NCBI GenBank assembly: GCA_022565655.1
Contig: JAIUMG010000029.1
Coordinates: 1-16,829 of the forward strand
DNA from: Alkalimonas sp.
GTDB taxonomy: Bacteria > Pseudomonadota > Gammaproteobacteria > Enterobacterales > Alteromonadaceae
Direction of reading: 5' to 3'
DNA length: 16,829 bases
The position numbers and the translations under genes were made by a program. Under the pieces are notes generated by a model. That model ran no database searches. It was given only the letters and a program-made list of their open reading frames with translations, and had not been told where the DNA came from. The first letter of the stretch is position 1. Each line of letters begins with the position of its first letter. Below are positions 1 through 7,938 of this stretch, piece by piece.

Positions 1-642
1 TTCACCCAACTCACTACTGCCGTACCAGGCCTTTTCCAGCACTTGATAACCGCCTCTTGGCATGTAATCAGCCATACCCACTGGCACATAGTACCGTGCT
101 TCGGTACCAATTTGGCGAATGGTAGCGTGGCTGAAATGATCGTAGTGCAGATGCGAATAAAGCACTGCATCTGAAGCCGTTAACTGCTCTGCGGTGAGTG
201 TGGGGGTATAAGGTCGTTTGATAATCCCGACAAGGTGTTGGGCCCAGTTGACCGGCCAGTCAAACTGCCCAAGCACCGGATCCAACAGCAGTTGCTGGTC
301 ATCCGGGGTTTTGATCAAAAAACTGGCATGGCCCAGCCAGTGCACTTCAAAGCCACTGCCCAGCTCAGGCGCGTTTTGCTCACCAGTGAACTGGCAATCC
401 TGGCCATGGCTTTTGCAGGCTACCTCTGGGTGTGCTGGGTAGCAATCGTCCTCACAGGTGACCGGATAATCCTGTTTACCACGATACAGGTTGCGATACA
501 TGCCCTGATTCTTTCCCTCCGGCACTTGCTCAATCACCGCTTGCTCTGTGATCAACTGCTGAACCGTATTGGGAGTGCTACAGGCGCTAAGGATCAGCGC
601 GCTGCCAAGTAGCACGCCACATGAGATCAAGCCAAATTTCAT
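1..642 (-). CDS. MBL-fold metallo-hydrolase lipoprotein (UlaG/NAPE-PLD-like), C-terminus outside the window
   Basis: I translated this from the minus strand; it stays open for 214 codons to the left edge, so the C-terminus is missing. The N-terminus is a lipoprotein signal ending in the lipobox LSAC with the lipidated Cys at residue 21. Residues 98-121 (a WLGHASFLI segment, then LLLDP) and the metal-binding motif H164-x-H166-x-D168-H169 place it in the COG2220 metallo-beta-lactamase superfamily (UlaG, NAPE-PLD). The substrate cannot be told. Residues 63-83 hold four extra Cys (C63, C67, C76, C83) before the catalytic domain, which I do not recall as a family feature. It follows the exporter permease by 35 bp on the same strand with no visible terminator, so it is probably the fourth gene of that operon. 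AAGGA six bases before the ATG supports this start; an in-frame ATG at 660 is the alternative. Confidence 0.85.
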   Translation of the reverse strand, partial: MKFGLISCGVLLGSALILSACSTPNTVQQLITEQAVIEQVPEGKNQGMYRNLYRGKQDYPVTCEDDCYPAHPEVACKSHGQDCQFTGEQNAPELGSGFEVHWLGHASFLIKTPDDQQLLLDPVLGQFDWPVNWAQHLVGIIKRPYTPTLTAEQLTASDAVLYSHLHYDHFSHATIRQIGTEARYYVPVGMADYMPRGGYQVLEKAWYGSSELGE

Positions 643-677
643 TACATATCCTTTTTTCATGAGTCTTTATTCCATGC

Positions 678-3095
678 TTATTGCTGTCTTAATACCATGG
701 CAGGTTTGCGGTTGGCAACCTGCCAGGCCAGTGCGGCTACGGTACACCAGCAAATGGCAAAGGTGAGGATTGTCGCGAGCATATACAGCAATGGACTTTG
801 GCTCACACGTACCGTGAAGGTGGCCAGCCAGGAATCCAAAGCCAAGTACGTGATGGGGATAGCCAGCACGGCACTGATGGCCATCAATGTCAGGTATTCA
901 TTGGCCAATAGATTAACGAGTTTGAACTGGCCCGCACCCAGCACTTTGCGCATAGCGACTTCGCGTGATCGTTGTTCGGCGCTAAAAGCAGCCAGACCAA
1001 ATAAACCGACACAGGTGAGGGCGATAGCTAGAGCAGAAAAAATTGCGATGACAGTGCCTTGGCGCCTCTGGTTTTGGTACAGCATGGTGTAATTGTCTTC
1101 CAACCAGCTCAAGGTTATATCCTGCCGTTGCAGCCGCTCAGTCAGCACTTGCTCAATCTGGATGCGACTTTGCAGAGCCTGCGCAGGGTCGAGCTTGACA
1201 AGAATATGACCTGCCATCATCGGTGAGCGGCCGGCAATCAGCAGCAATGGTTCGGGCTGGCGGGTAGCAGCACCAATTTGAACATCAGCAATCACCCCAA
1301 CGACGGTGATGGACAGTGGTGTGCTATCAGGTAATTGCCATTGTTGGCCTATCGCATCTGCTGGATTGCTGAAACCAGCCTGACGCGCCAGCGATTGGTT
1401 GATGATACCAGCAGCGGTTGCTGTATTATCGTGCCTTTGATACCAGTCACTTTGAAACTCACTGCTAAAGTCGCGCCCGGCTAGCAGGGTAAAGCCAGCA
1501 GTTGCTACAATATCAAAACCAACCCCTAATTGTGGGATCGGTGGCAGGCTATTATCCGCGGTCTGGCCGGGTAACTGGATCGACATGGCTTGGGATATGG
1601 TCTCGGTAAGCTGCATATCCAGCAGGCTGACACTCTGTACCCCTTCGATTTGTTGCAAAGCGGGGACTAAGCTTTGCTGCTCGGACCAAAACAGCAATTC
1701 ATTCGGCAGATCATGCACCAGCAAGCGCGCATCGCGTTGATAGCCGGTAGGTTGGTTTTGCAGCAACTGCACTTGTTGTTGCAGTATTGCAGTTGAGACT
1801 AACAGGCCAATTGCAATGGCGCCTTGCAACACTAACAGTGCTTTGCGTAACCAAATCGCCGTGCTGCCGCGCTGAAAATCACCACTCAATACTTTTTTTG
1901 CATCAAAAGCTGAGATAAACAGGGCGGGGTACACGCCAGCGAGTAGGCCAGTACTGACAATAGTGGCTAGCACCAATGCACCAAAGGATCCCAGGTAGCT
2001 TAGACTTAATGGCCGATTGACCAAAGCGCTGAATTGAGGCAACAGCAGTTCGACCAGCACCATCGCCAGTAAACCTGCGGCGGCAGCAATCAGCAAGGAT
2101 TCCAGCATAAACTGCCAAAATAGTTGCCATCGACTGGCACCCAGTGTTTTGCGAACACCAACCTCTTTCGCGCGTTGTCCGGCTCGTGCGGTACTCATAT
2201 TGACAAAATTAATGGTGGCGACCAGCAGTAGCAGCGCTGCCAGCATCAGACCAATACGAACGGTACTTGCCGAGCCGTTGACTTTAAGCTCATAGCCGAG
2301 ATCGGACTGCAGGTGAATATCTGTCAGTGCTCGCAATTTCAGCTCGCTCATGGTCTGCCCCTGATAGGCTTGCTCATTGAGCTGTTGGCTTAGTTGCTTA
2401 AGCAAAGCAGACTGGTTTAGATCCGCCGGCAGTTGCAGATAGCTATACACGGAGTTCTGCGCTAACGGGTGATTGGCAATCGTGTCGCTTAAACGACGCA
2501 ATGAGCCGAGTTGTAAGTGTGTTTGGGCTGGCAAGCGATAGACCGCCGTGATGTGATAGTTGCTTTCATCCAACTGCAATTGCTGACCCACCACATCAGT
2601 GTTGCCAAAAAGTCGCATGGCTTCGTGTTCAGACAGTGCTAATCGGTTCGGCTGATTTAAAGCCGCCTGCAAGTCACCTTTCAGGATGTCAAACTGAAAG
2701 AAGTCGGTCAGGTTGGTTTCAGCTTCGAAAGCATGTTGTAAGCTTAATTTCAGCGGTGAACTGCTCAACTGCACTACGGGATCACCAAAACCAGCCAGAC
2801 GGGTCACTTGAATGCGGGCATCGTAATCTTGTAGCAGATGTTTCGCCGCTGGGCTAGAAATGGGAAAGCGCTGATTGAGTGGGATAAACAGTTGCTCTAG
2901 TCGGTAGCTGGTTGCAGCGTTCGGGTGCATCTGGTCGTAGCCTCGTTCATGCTGCACGAACAGCAAAATGAACAGGGCTGCCGCCAGGCCAATAGCCAGA
3001 CCAAACAGGTTCAATACCAAATGCACTTTATGCCGCAGCACGGCCCGTATCCCTGTGGTGAGGTAATTGCCGATCATCGAGAATGAGCTACGCAT
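678..3095 (-). CDS. ABC exporter permease with duplicated FtsX modules (MacB_PCD/FtsX family)
   Basis: An 805-aa inner-membrane permease. A first transmembrane helix lies near residues 25-47, followed by a long periplasmic MacB_PCD-like domain. A membrane module follows (about 275-445) with the coupling motif E311-V-G-V-R-K-T-L-G-A, then a second periplasmic domain, then a C-terminal FtsX module (about 675-795) with a second copy, E712-V-A-M-R-K-V-L-G-A. Two such modules in one chain suggest a full permease encoded by one gene, unlike E. coli MacB, which has one module and a fused ATPase. It overlaps the ATPase gene by 8 bp (ATGCGTAG), implying translational coupling. Partners are the ATPase and the HlyD-type adaptor upstream. 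MacB-family exporters of this layout move peptides, lipopeptides, siderophores or macrolides; nothing here identifies the cargo. Confidence 0.93.
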   Translation of the reverse strand: MRSSFSMIGNYLTTGIRAVLRHKVHLVLNLFGLAIGLAAALFILLFVQHERGYDQMHPNAATSYRLEQLFIPLNQRFPISSPAAKHLLQDYDARIQVTRLAGFGDPVVQLSSSPLKLSLQHAFEAETNLTDFFQFDILKGDLQAALNQPNRLALSEHEAMRLFGNTDVVGQQLQLDESNYHITAVYRLPAQTHLQLGSLRRLSDTIANHPLAQNSVYSYLQLPADLNQSALLKQLSQQLNEQAYQGQTMSELKLRALTDIHLQSDLGYELKVNGSASTVRIGLMLAALLLLVATINFVNMSTARAGQRAKEVGVRKTLGASRWQLFWQFMLESLLIAAAAGLLAMVLVELLLPQFSALVNRPLSLSYLGSFGALVLATIVSTGLLAGVYPALFISAFDAKKVLSGDFQRGSTAIWLRKALLVLQGAIAIGLLVSTAILQQQVQLLQNQPTGYQRDARLLVHDLPNELLFWSEQQSLVPALQQIEGVQSVSLLDMQLTETISQAMSIQLPGQTADNSLPPIPQLGVGFDIVATAGFTLLAGRDFSSEFQSDWYQRHDNTATAAGIINQSLARQAGFSNPADAIGQQWQLPDSTPLSITVVGVIADVQIGAATRQPEPLLLIAGRSPMMAGHILVKLDPAQALQSRIQIEQVLTERLQRQDITLSWLEDNYTMLYQNQRRQGTVIAIFSALAIALTCVGLFGLAAFSAEQRSREVAMRKVLGAGQFKLVNLLANEYLTLMAISAVLAIPITYLALDSWLATFTVRVSQSPLLYMLATILTFAICWCTVAALAWQVANRKPAMVLRQQ

Positions 3096-3777
3096 ACTTC
3101 ACCTCCATCACGCGCTCGGTGACAATCTGGCCATCCAACATTTGCACGATACGGCTGGCATAGCGTGCTTCGTGTTCGGAGTGGGTCACCATCACCACGG
3201 TGGTACCTTCTTGGTTCAGCTGGCGCAGCATCTGCATCACTTCATCACTATTTTTGGAGTCAAGGTTACCCGTTGGTTCATCGGCTAATATTAATGTTGG
3301 GTTGATCACCAGCGCTCTGGCAACCGCGACGCGCTGCTGTTGGCCACCAGACAGTTGCAGTGGTAGGTGATCGGCACGATGATCGATCTGCATCCGCTTT
3401 AGGATCGCCTCAACCCGCTGTTTGCGTTCTGCTTTATGCACTCCCTGATACTGCAAAGGCAGTTCGACATTTTGAAAAACCGTTAACTCATCAATCAGAT
3501 TGAAACTCTGAAAGACAAAGCCCAGCTGACTTTTGCGAAGTTCTGCCAGTTGCCGTTCGTTGTAGCCGGAGATATCACTACCCTGAAACAGGTACTGGCC
3601 TGAGTTCGGGCTGTCCAACATGCCCAGAATGCTGAGTAGTGTGGATTTACCACAACCGGATGGGCCCATAATCGCCACAAACTCACCCGCTTCAATGGCT
3701 AGATTGATGTTGTTTAGTGCGGTAGTTTCCAGCTCTGCGGTACGAAACACTCGTTGTAATTGTTGTAATTGGATCAT
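3088..3777 (-). CDS. ABC transporter ATP-binding protein, LolD/MacB type
   Basis: A 229-aa nucleotide-binding subunit with every expected motif: Walker A GPSGCGKS at 38-45, Q-loop Q90, signature LSGGQQQR at 142-149, Walker B LILADEP at 162-168, D-loop around 171-174 and the switch H199. The SGGQQQRVAVARAL stretch and the ADEPTGNLD sequence are typical of the LolD/FtsE/MacB ATPases that work with FtsX-type permeases. An SD, AAGGA, overlaps the stop codon of the preceding adaptor gene and sits seven bases from the ATG, so adaptor, ATPase and permease are tightly linked. It energises the downstream permease from the cytoplasm. LolD itself is unlikely, because the neighbours are an HlyD adaptor and a double-FtsX permease rather than LolC/LolE. 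Confidence 0.95.
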   Translation of the reverse strand: MIQLQQLQRVFRTAELETTALNNINLAIEAGEFVAIMGPSGCGKSTLLSILGMLDSPNSGQYLFQGSDISGYNERQLAELRKSQLGFVFQSFNLIDELTVFQNVELPLQYQGVHKAERKQRVEAILKRMQIDHRADHLPLQLSGGQQQRVAVARALVINPTLILADEPTGNLDSKNSDEVMQMLRQLNQEGTTVVMVTHSEHEARYASRIVQMLDGQIVTERVMEVKYA

Positions 3778-3787
3778 GGTTTGGTCC

Positions 3788-5038
3788 TTAGTGTTGTAAT
3801 TGAATGATATCGGCTTGTTGAAACTCGCGATAGCCTGAGGTGATCACAATGTCGCCTTCGTACAGCCCCTGAATCACTTCTATCTTCTGTGCTCCTTGTC
3901 GTCCTAGTTGCACCATTTGTTTGCGGGCCGTGGCAGTATCTGGATTCAACACATAGACGAAGTGACCACCACTGTCGGCCAGATAAGGGCCACGCGGCAG
4001 GGCTAAAGCTTGTTGTTGCTGTTGCTCCAGCAGCAAGGTCAGGTTGACCGACTGCCCACGCTTTGGCTGCAATTGCTCAGGCAGTACAAACTCGATTTGA
4101 AATTGGTTATTCACCACCCGGCTATCAATACGGCTTACACTGAGCTGTAAGTCCTGTTGTTGCAGACGAACCTCGGCTCGCATGCCTGTTTGGATGCGGC
4201 CAAGGTAAAACTCATCGACAGTGGCCACCAGCTTGTACTGATCGGGAATATCAATCTGGCCCAAACGACTGCCGGGAGCTCTTGATTCACCCGTTTCAAC
4301 AGTGAATTCACTCAAATAGCCGCTAACCGGGGCTCGAACCAGCAGGTTTTGTACATTCTGGCGGGCGAATTCAAGGTTGCGAGTGAGCATCTCGACGCTT
4401 TCAGAAAGTTGCTGCAGTTGAAGCTGTCGAATGCTTTCCTCTTGCTGCTGCCGCTCATGGGTCAGTTGCAACCGGCTTTGTTGATAGCTCAGTTCTTGTG
4501 TCAGATTAAGCAAGTGCTCTTCGGCCAAAACACCAGATGCCACTAAGGGTTTACTTTGCTGTAAGTGCCGCTCAATGGTGATGATGCGAAACTCAATATC
4601 CAATACATCACGTTGTAGGTTCAGCCGGTTGGTTTCTATCGTCATCTGGGTGTTGCGCAGGAAGTTCATCTGCTCGGTGACCTGAGCCTCGCGGCTGATT
4701 AAATCCAGCTGTAGATTGGTGTTGGTCAGCTGCACCAGCGGCTGACCTTGTTCAACAAAGCTGCCTTGCTCGACCAAGCGTTGTTCAACCCGGCCCCCTT
4801 CGATTACATCCAGATACACAGTGTGTTGCGGTAGCACGGTCGCTCGTAGCGCGATGCTTTCCTGCATATTTTGCGACTGGACAACAGCGGTACTTAGCGA
4901 GCTGAGTGGCAATTGCAGTTGCACGCCAGCATTGGCTTGCCAGCGACTGCCAAGCAGAAGAGCGACGACCAGCAGCAGTACGGCACTGCCGAGCCAGAGT
5001 GGGCGTCGAGTAGGGCGGGATATTTTTTTGTCCATCAT
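3788..5038 (-). CDS. HlyD/MacA-type periplasmic adaptor (membrane fusion protein)
   Basis: About 416 aa. A basic N-terminus is followed by one membrane anchor (about residues 15-34). The first half of a biotinyl-lipoyl domain is near 75-107 (GGRVEQRLVEQGSFVEQGQPLVQL, cut here only as a description of its Gly and Val positions), then a long Gln/Glu/Leu-rich coiled-coil hairpin to about 230. The second lipoyl half begins at VRAPVSGYLSEF, followed by beta-barrel and membrane-proximal domains with GQSVNLTLL and a terminal EGDIVITSG segment. The protein should bridge the inner-membrane permease to an outer-membrane channel; no TolC-like gene is present, so a channel encoded elsewhere is likely. 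First gene of the operon, 10 bp from the ATPase. Start is uncertain: GTG at 5044, ATG at 5038 or ATG at 5035, all with weak SDs. Confidence 0.93.
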   Translation of the reverse strand: MMDKKISRPTRRPLWLGSAVLLLVVALLLGSRWQANAGVQLQLPLSSLSTAVVQSQNMQESIALRATVLPQHTVYLDVIEGGRVEQRLVEQGSFVEQGQPLVQLTNTNLQLDLISREAQVTEQMNFLRNTQMTIETNRLNLQRDVLDIEFRIITIERHLQQSKPLVASGVLAEEHLLNLTQELSYQQSRLQLTHERQQQEESIRQLQLQQLSESVEMLTRNLEFARQNVQNLLVRAPVSGYLSEFTVETGESRAPGSRLGQIDIPDQYKLVATVDEFYLGRIQTGMRAEVRLQQQDLQLSVSRIDSRVVNNQFQIEFVLPEQLQPKRGQSVNLTLLLEQQQQQALALPRGPYLADSGGHFVYVLNPDTATARKQMVQLGRQGAQKIEVIQGLYEGDIVITSGYREFQQADIIQLQH

Positions 5039-5070
5039 AAACACTCTGTTGTTCGGAATGCTCTGATAAA

Positions 5071-5087
5071 TACAAAAGCCATGCCAA
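5071..5087 (-). promoter_or_regulatory. Candidate sigma-54 (-24/-12) promoter for the exporter operon
   Basis: The minus strand reads TTGGCATGGCTTTTGTA. Against the sigma-54 consensus TTGGCACG-N4-TTGCW only two bases differ: T for C at position 7, and GT instead of GC in the -12 element. The -24 GG and the 10-base spacing are kept. The predicted transcription start is near 5060, giving a leader of about 22 nt before the adaptor ATG. The divergent gene encodes a sigma-54 activator, which strengthens the call. Confidence 0.65.
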
Positions 5088-5103
5088 ATAAAAAAATAAT
5101 TTA

Positions 5104-5116
5104 AATCATGTGGTTA
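5104..5116 (+). promoter_or_regulatory. IHF-like site between sigma-54 promoter and upstream dyad
   Basis: AATCATGTGGTTA matches the IHF consensus WATCAA-N4-TTR at eight of nine defined positions (T for A at the sixth). An A/T-rich tract flanks it at 5086-5106. It lies between the -24/-12 element and the inverted repeat at 5137-5175, where DNA bending would bring a bound activator to the polymerase. Short degenerate motifs occur by chance, so this rests mainly on position. Confidence 0.4.
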
Positions 5117-5136
5117 TGGTTTTTTGGTGGGCGGGG

Positions 5137-5175
5137 TGTCCGCTGGTGATACAGTCTACTGTTCGAAAACGGACA
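5137..5175. promoter_or_regulatory. Nested inverted repeat, candidate activator-binding site (UAS)
   Basis: The layout is TGTCCG-N8-ACAGT-CT-ACTGT-N7-CGGACA. Outer arms (6 bp) and inner arms (5 bp) are both perfect and share one axis at about 5156. That axis is about 96 bp upstream of the predicted start at 5060, a usual distance for sigma-54 enhancer sites, and about 130 bp upstream of the regulator gene, so autoregulation is possible. That the neighbouring response regulator binds here is inference. Confidence 0.5.
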
Positions 5176-5286
5176 ACTGCGCGTTGTTGCGTCAGATAGG
5201 CTTAATGACATGCCATGAATGGCCACTTGCGCTGCTGATTACTTTTGTTTAGGGTGACGGTTACCTCCTGATAACACGCTGTTTTT

Positions 5287-6636
5287 ATGAAATATCCTGC
5301 GACCGTTCTTGTACTTGATGATAATACTGATTTGCTGACAGCCGTCCGGCTGTGCCTGAAACCTCATGTGCAGCAGGTGTTGACGCTCAGCGATCCCAGC
5401 CAATTGCTAGCCACTTTGCAGCAAGCAAGCGTGGATTTATTGCTGCTGGATATGAACTTTCAGCGGGATGCTAGCAGTGGCGAAGAAGGCATTTATTATT
5501 TAAAGCAGGCATTGCACGCTAAGCCGAGCTTACCTGTGGTGATGATGACCGCTTATGCAGAGCTGCCCTTAGCGGTACGAGCAATGCAGTTAGGTGCATG
5601 CGATTTTATTGCAAAGCCTTGGCAGAATGAACAATTGCTGCAGACAGTACAGCAGCATGTATCGGCTGGTTCAACCCCAGTCAAATTAGCGTCGCAGGAG
5701 GCAGAAGTGCCGCCAATGCTGGGTAGCAGCCCGGTGATGCAACAGGTGTTTCGCTTGATTGAAAAAGCAGCGGCGACGGAAGCGAATATTTTGTTGCTTG
5801 GTGAAAGTGGCACCGGTAAGGCGCTGGCCGCGCAGGCGATTCATCAGGCCTCAGCGCGGCGAGCGGGGCCTTTGGTCACGGTGGATATGGGCGCGGTGCC
5901 GGCAAGTTTGTTTGAAAGCGAGCTGTTTGGTCATAAGAAGGGCGCCTTTACCGACGCCAAGAGTGATTACAGTGGCCGCTTACGCCAAGCCTCAGCAGGC
6001 ACTTTACTGCTGGATGAGTTGGGTAATTTACCGCTGGCGCAGCAGGCCAAGTTACTCACTGCACTGCAAAACCGAACCGTGGTAGCCGTGGGTAGCAGCC
6101 AGCCAGAGCCGTTTGATGCCCGACTGATCTGTGCCACCAATGATGATTTGACTGAAAAGGTGGCCAATGGAGAGTTTCGCCAAGACTTGTTGTACCGCAT
6201 CAATACGGTGGAGATCACCTTGCCGCCACTGCGTCATCGCCGTGAAGACATCCCCTTGTTGCTGGATTGGTACTTGCAGTATTACAGTCAAAAGTACCAG
6301 CAAACTGGCCTCCGCATCAGCTCTGGTGACATCACTAAGTTAAGCCGCCACGACTGGCCGGGCAATGTTCGCCAGTTGGCACATGTGGTTGAACGTGCGG
6401 TGGTGCTGGCTGAACAGGGCCAGCTGGATTTCAGCCAGTTGACGGCTGAACCTGTATCTGCCCCGGTCACCACCGAAACTGCAGACAAGGGGCATGATTT
6501 CACTTTGGATTATGTGGAGCGTAAAACCATCGCTCAGGCGTTGCAGTTTTATCAGGGCAATATCAGCCAAGCAGCAAAAGCACTGGGTTTAACCCGGGCG
6601 GCATTGTACCGACGGATGGAAAAGTACCAACTATGA
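5287..6636 (+). CDS. Sigma-54-dependent response regulator, NtrC family
   Basis: 449 aa in three domains. The receiver domain (1-125) has acidic D11/D12, phospho-acceptor D55, T88 and K110. The AAA+ domain (about 143-378) has Walker A GESGTGKA at 172-179, Walker B GTLLLDE at 238-244, and the arginine-rich RQDLLYRIN segment near 300. The C-terminal Fis-type helix-turn-helix (about 408-449) contains NISQAAKALGLTRAALYRRM. The loop that contacts sigma-54 reads GAFTDA at 219-224 rather than GAFTGA. The gene diverges from the exporter operon, whose promoter region has a -24/-12 element, so activating that operon is its probable job. The kinase gene overlaps its stop by 4 bp. No SD precedes the ATG, but an in-frame stop at 5272-5274 and the immediate start of the receiver fold fix this start. 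Confidence 0.95.
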   Translation: MKYPATVLVLDDNTDLLTAVRLCLKPHVQQVLTLSDPSQLLATLQQASVDLLLLDMNFQRDASSGEEGIYYLKQALHAKPSLPVVMMTAYAELPLAVRAMQLGACDFIAKPWQNEQLLQTVQQHVSAGSTPVKLASQEAEVPPMLGSSPVMQQVFRLIEKAAATEANILLLGESGTGKALAAQAIHQASARRAGPLVTVDMGAVPASLFESELFGHKKGAFTDAKSDYSGRLRQASAGTLLLDELGNLPLAQQAKLLTALQNRTVVAVGSSQPEPFDARLICATNDDLTEKVANGEFRQDLLYRINTVEITLPPLRHRREDIPLLLDWYLQYYSQKYQQTGLRISSGDITKLSRHDWPGNVRQLAHVVERAVVLAEQGQLDFSQLTAEPVSAPVTTETADKGHDFTLDYVERKTIAQALQFYQGNISQAAKALGLTRAALYRRMEKYQL

Positions 6637-7937
6637 ATGCCAGCATCTTATGGGCGATTTCCCTGCTGTGTTTCAGCGCTTTTTTATTAGGCTGGCAAGG
6701 GCTGAGGTTGAATGCCCAGACGGCGCTATTGCTGTCGCTGATGCTGAGCGGTATCTGGTTATTGCTTCATTATGGTTGCAAACAGCAACGTCAAACTGAG
6801 CTGGCGTTACGGGCTCTCGCCAATCAGGATGTCAGCTTTCGATTGCGCTATCAGCCGCAGTTGCAAACCTTGTATGCCGAAGTGCAACAGCAATTGCAAC
6901 TGAGTCGGCAACAAGCTGAAGCCAGAGCACATTACCTCACTGCCTTACTGGCACAACTTGAAGTAGCCGTATTGGAGTTTGATCAACACAATCAGTTGCT
7001 GCAAGCCAACCCAGCCGCTGAGCGGTTGCTGGGTCATGAGTTGGTGCAACAAGCAAGGCAAGGGTTGACGGCACAGAGCAAGGGCTCTTTGCAGTTGCTG
7101 TGGCAGAAGCTGCAGCAGCCAAAGGCGTCACAAAAAGGCGAGCTAGTGTGGCAGGCTCCTGCGGGTCACGATCGTCTAGCGTTTAGTCTGGTGCATAGTC
7201 AACTGCTAGGCCAACCACGTAAGTTACTGACTTTGCAAAGTATTCAGCAGCAGCTATTGGCAGAGGAAGTGAAAGCCTATCAGCAATTAACCCGGGTATT
7301 GACGCATGAAATCGCCAACTCCATCAACCCGATGGTGTCACTAGCGCAAAGCAGCCTGGCGATGCTCCCTGCTGCTGGAGACGAGCTGGATCATGATAGC
7401 CATGCTGATCTAACGCTGGCCAGCCAAACCATTGCCAGACGTGGCGAACATTTAAGTCAGTTTATTGCTTCATTTCAACAGCTCAGTACGCCAGTGCAAG
7501 CTGATTTAAAGCCCGTACAACTGGCTGAGCAGTTGCAACAGGTACTGCAATTACTCAGCCATGAATTGGCAGATATACAAGTAGAGCTTGAACTGCCACA
7601 GCAAATCCCCGCGCTCTGGCTGGACCCAGCGCTGCTGCAGCAAGTGTTGATTAACTTGCTGAAAAATGCGTTCGAAGCGATGAAAGGCCGTGAAGCGCGG
7701 AGCTTGCATATTAAGGCCCATTGTCCGTATCAGCACTGGTTGCTGGAAATGACCGACAGCGGCCCTGGCATTGCAGATTCGGCAGCAGAAAAACTGTTTA
7801 TTCCGTTTTATACCACCAAAAGCAGCGGCTCAGGCATAGGCTTGAGCCTGGCCCGAGCTCTGATGCAGGCTCAAGGTGGCGAACTGCAATACCTGCCAAC
7901 AGAGCAAGGCGCTTGCTTTCGGCTGCGGCTCAGCTGA
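6633..7937 (+). CDS. Membrane sensor histidine kinase, NtrY-like
   Basis: 434 aa. Two transmembrane helices (about 5-22 and 30-47) are separated by only a few residues, so there is almost no periplasmic sensor. A Gln-rich linker likely forms a coiled coil. A PAS-like domain begins near residue 100 (LEVAVLEFDQHNQLLQANPAAERLLG region). The phosphorylated His is H225 in the H-box THEIANSINP, a form seen in NtrB/NtrY-type kinases. The HATPase domain has N-box N341-x3-N345, G1 D375-S-G377-P-G379 and G2 GSGIGLS around 399-405. It overlaps the regulator by ATGA, so the two are translationally coupled and very probably a cognate pair. The signal is unknown; the lack of a periplasmic domain suggests sensing in the membrane or cytoplasm. 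The stop lies 1 bp from the convergent fghA stop. Confidence 0.94.
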   Translation: MNASILWAISLLCFSAFLLGWQGLRLNAQTALLLSLMLSGIWLLLHYGCKQQRQTELALRALANQDVSFRLRYQPQLQTLYAEVQQQLQLSRQQAEARAHYLTALLAQLEVAVLEFDQHNQLLQANPAAERLLGHELVQQARQGLTAQSKGSLQLLWQKLQQPKASQKGELVWQAPAGHDRLAFSLVHSQLLGQPRKLLTLQSIQQQLLAEEVKAYQQLTRVLTHEIANSINPMVSLAQSSLAMLPAAGDELDHDSHADLTLASQTIARRGEHLSQFIASFQQLSTPVQADLKPVQLAEQLQQVLQLLSHELADIQVELELPQQIPALWLDPALLQQVLINLLKNAFEAMKGREARSLHIKAHCPYQHWLLEMTDSGPGIADSAAEKLFIPFYTTKSSGSGIGLSLARALMQAQGGELQYLPTEQGACFRLRLS

Positions 7938-7938
7938 T

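Noticed and set aside
235..612. 125-codon plus-strand open frame
   Set aside because: Antisense to the MBL lipoprotein, whose lipobox and HLHYDH motif fix the real strand.
697..1092. 131-codon plus-strand open frame
   Set aside because: Antisense to the C-terminal FtsX module of the permease, with no RBS or domain of its own.
5221..5235. Possible plus-strand sigma-54 promoter for the regulator gene (GGCCACTTGCGCTGC)
   Set aside because: GG and GC are 11 bases apart instead of the required 10, and the -12 element is poor.
7818..7850. Hairpin GGCTCA-N10-TGAGCC as a terminator
   Set aside because: It lies inside the kinase G2-box coding sequence and has no T-run after it.
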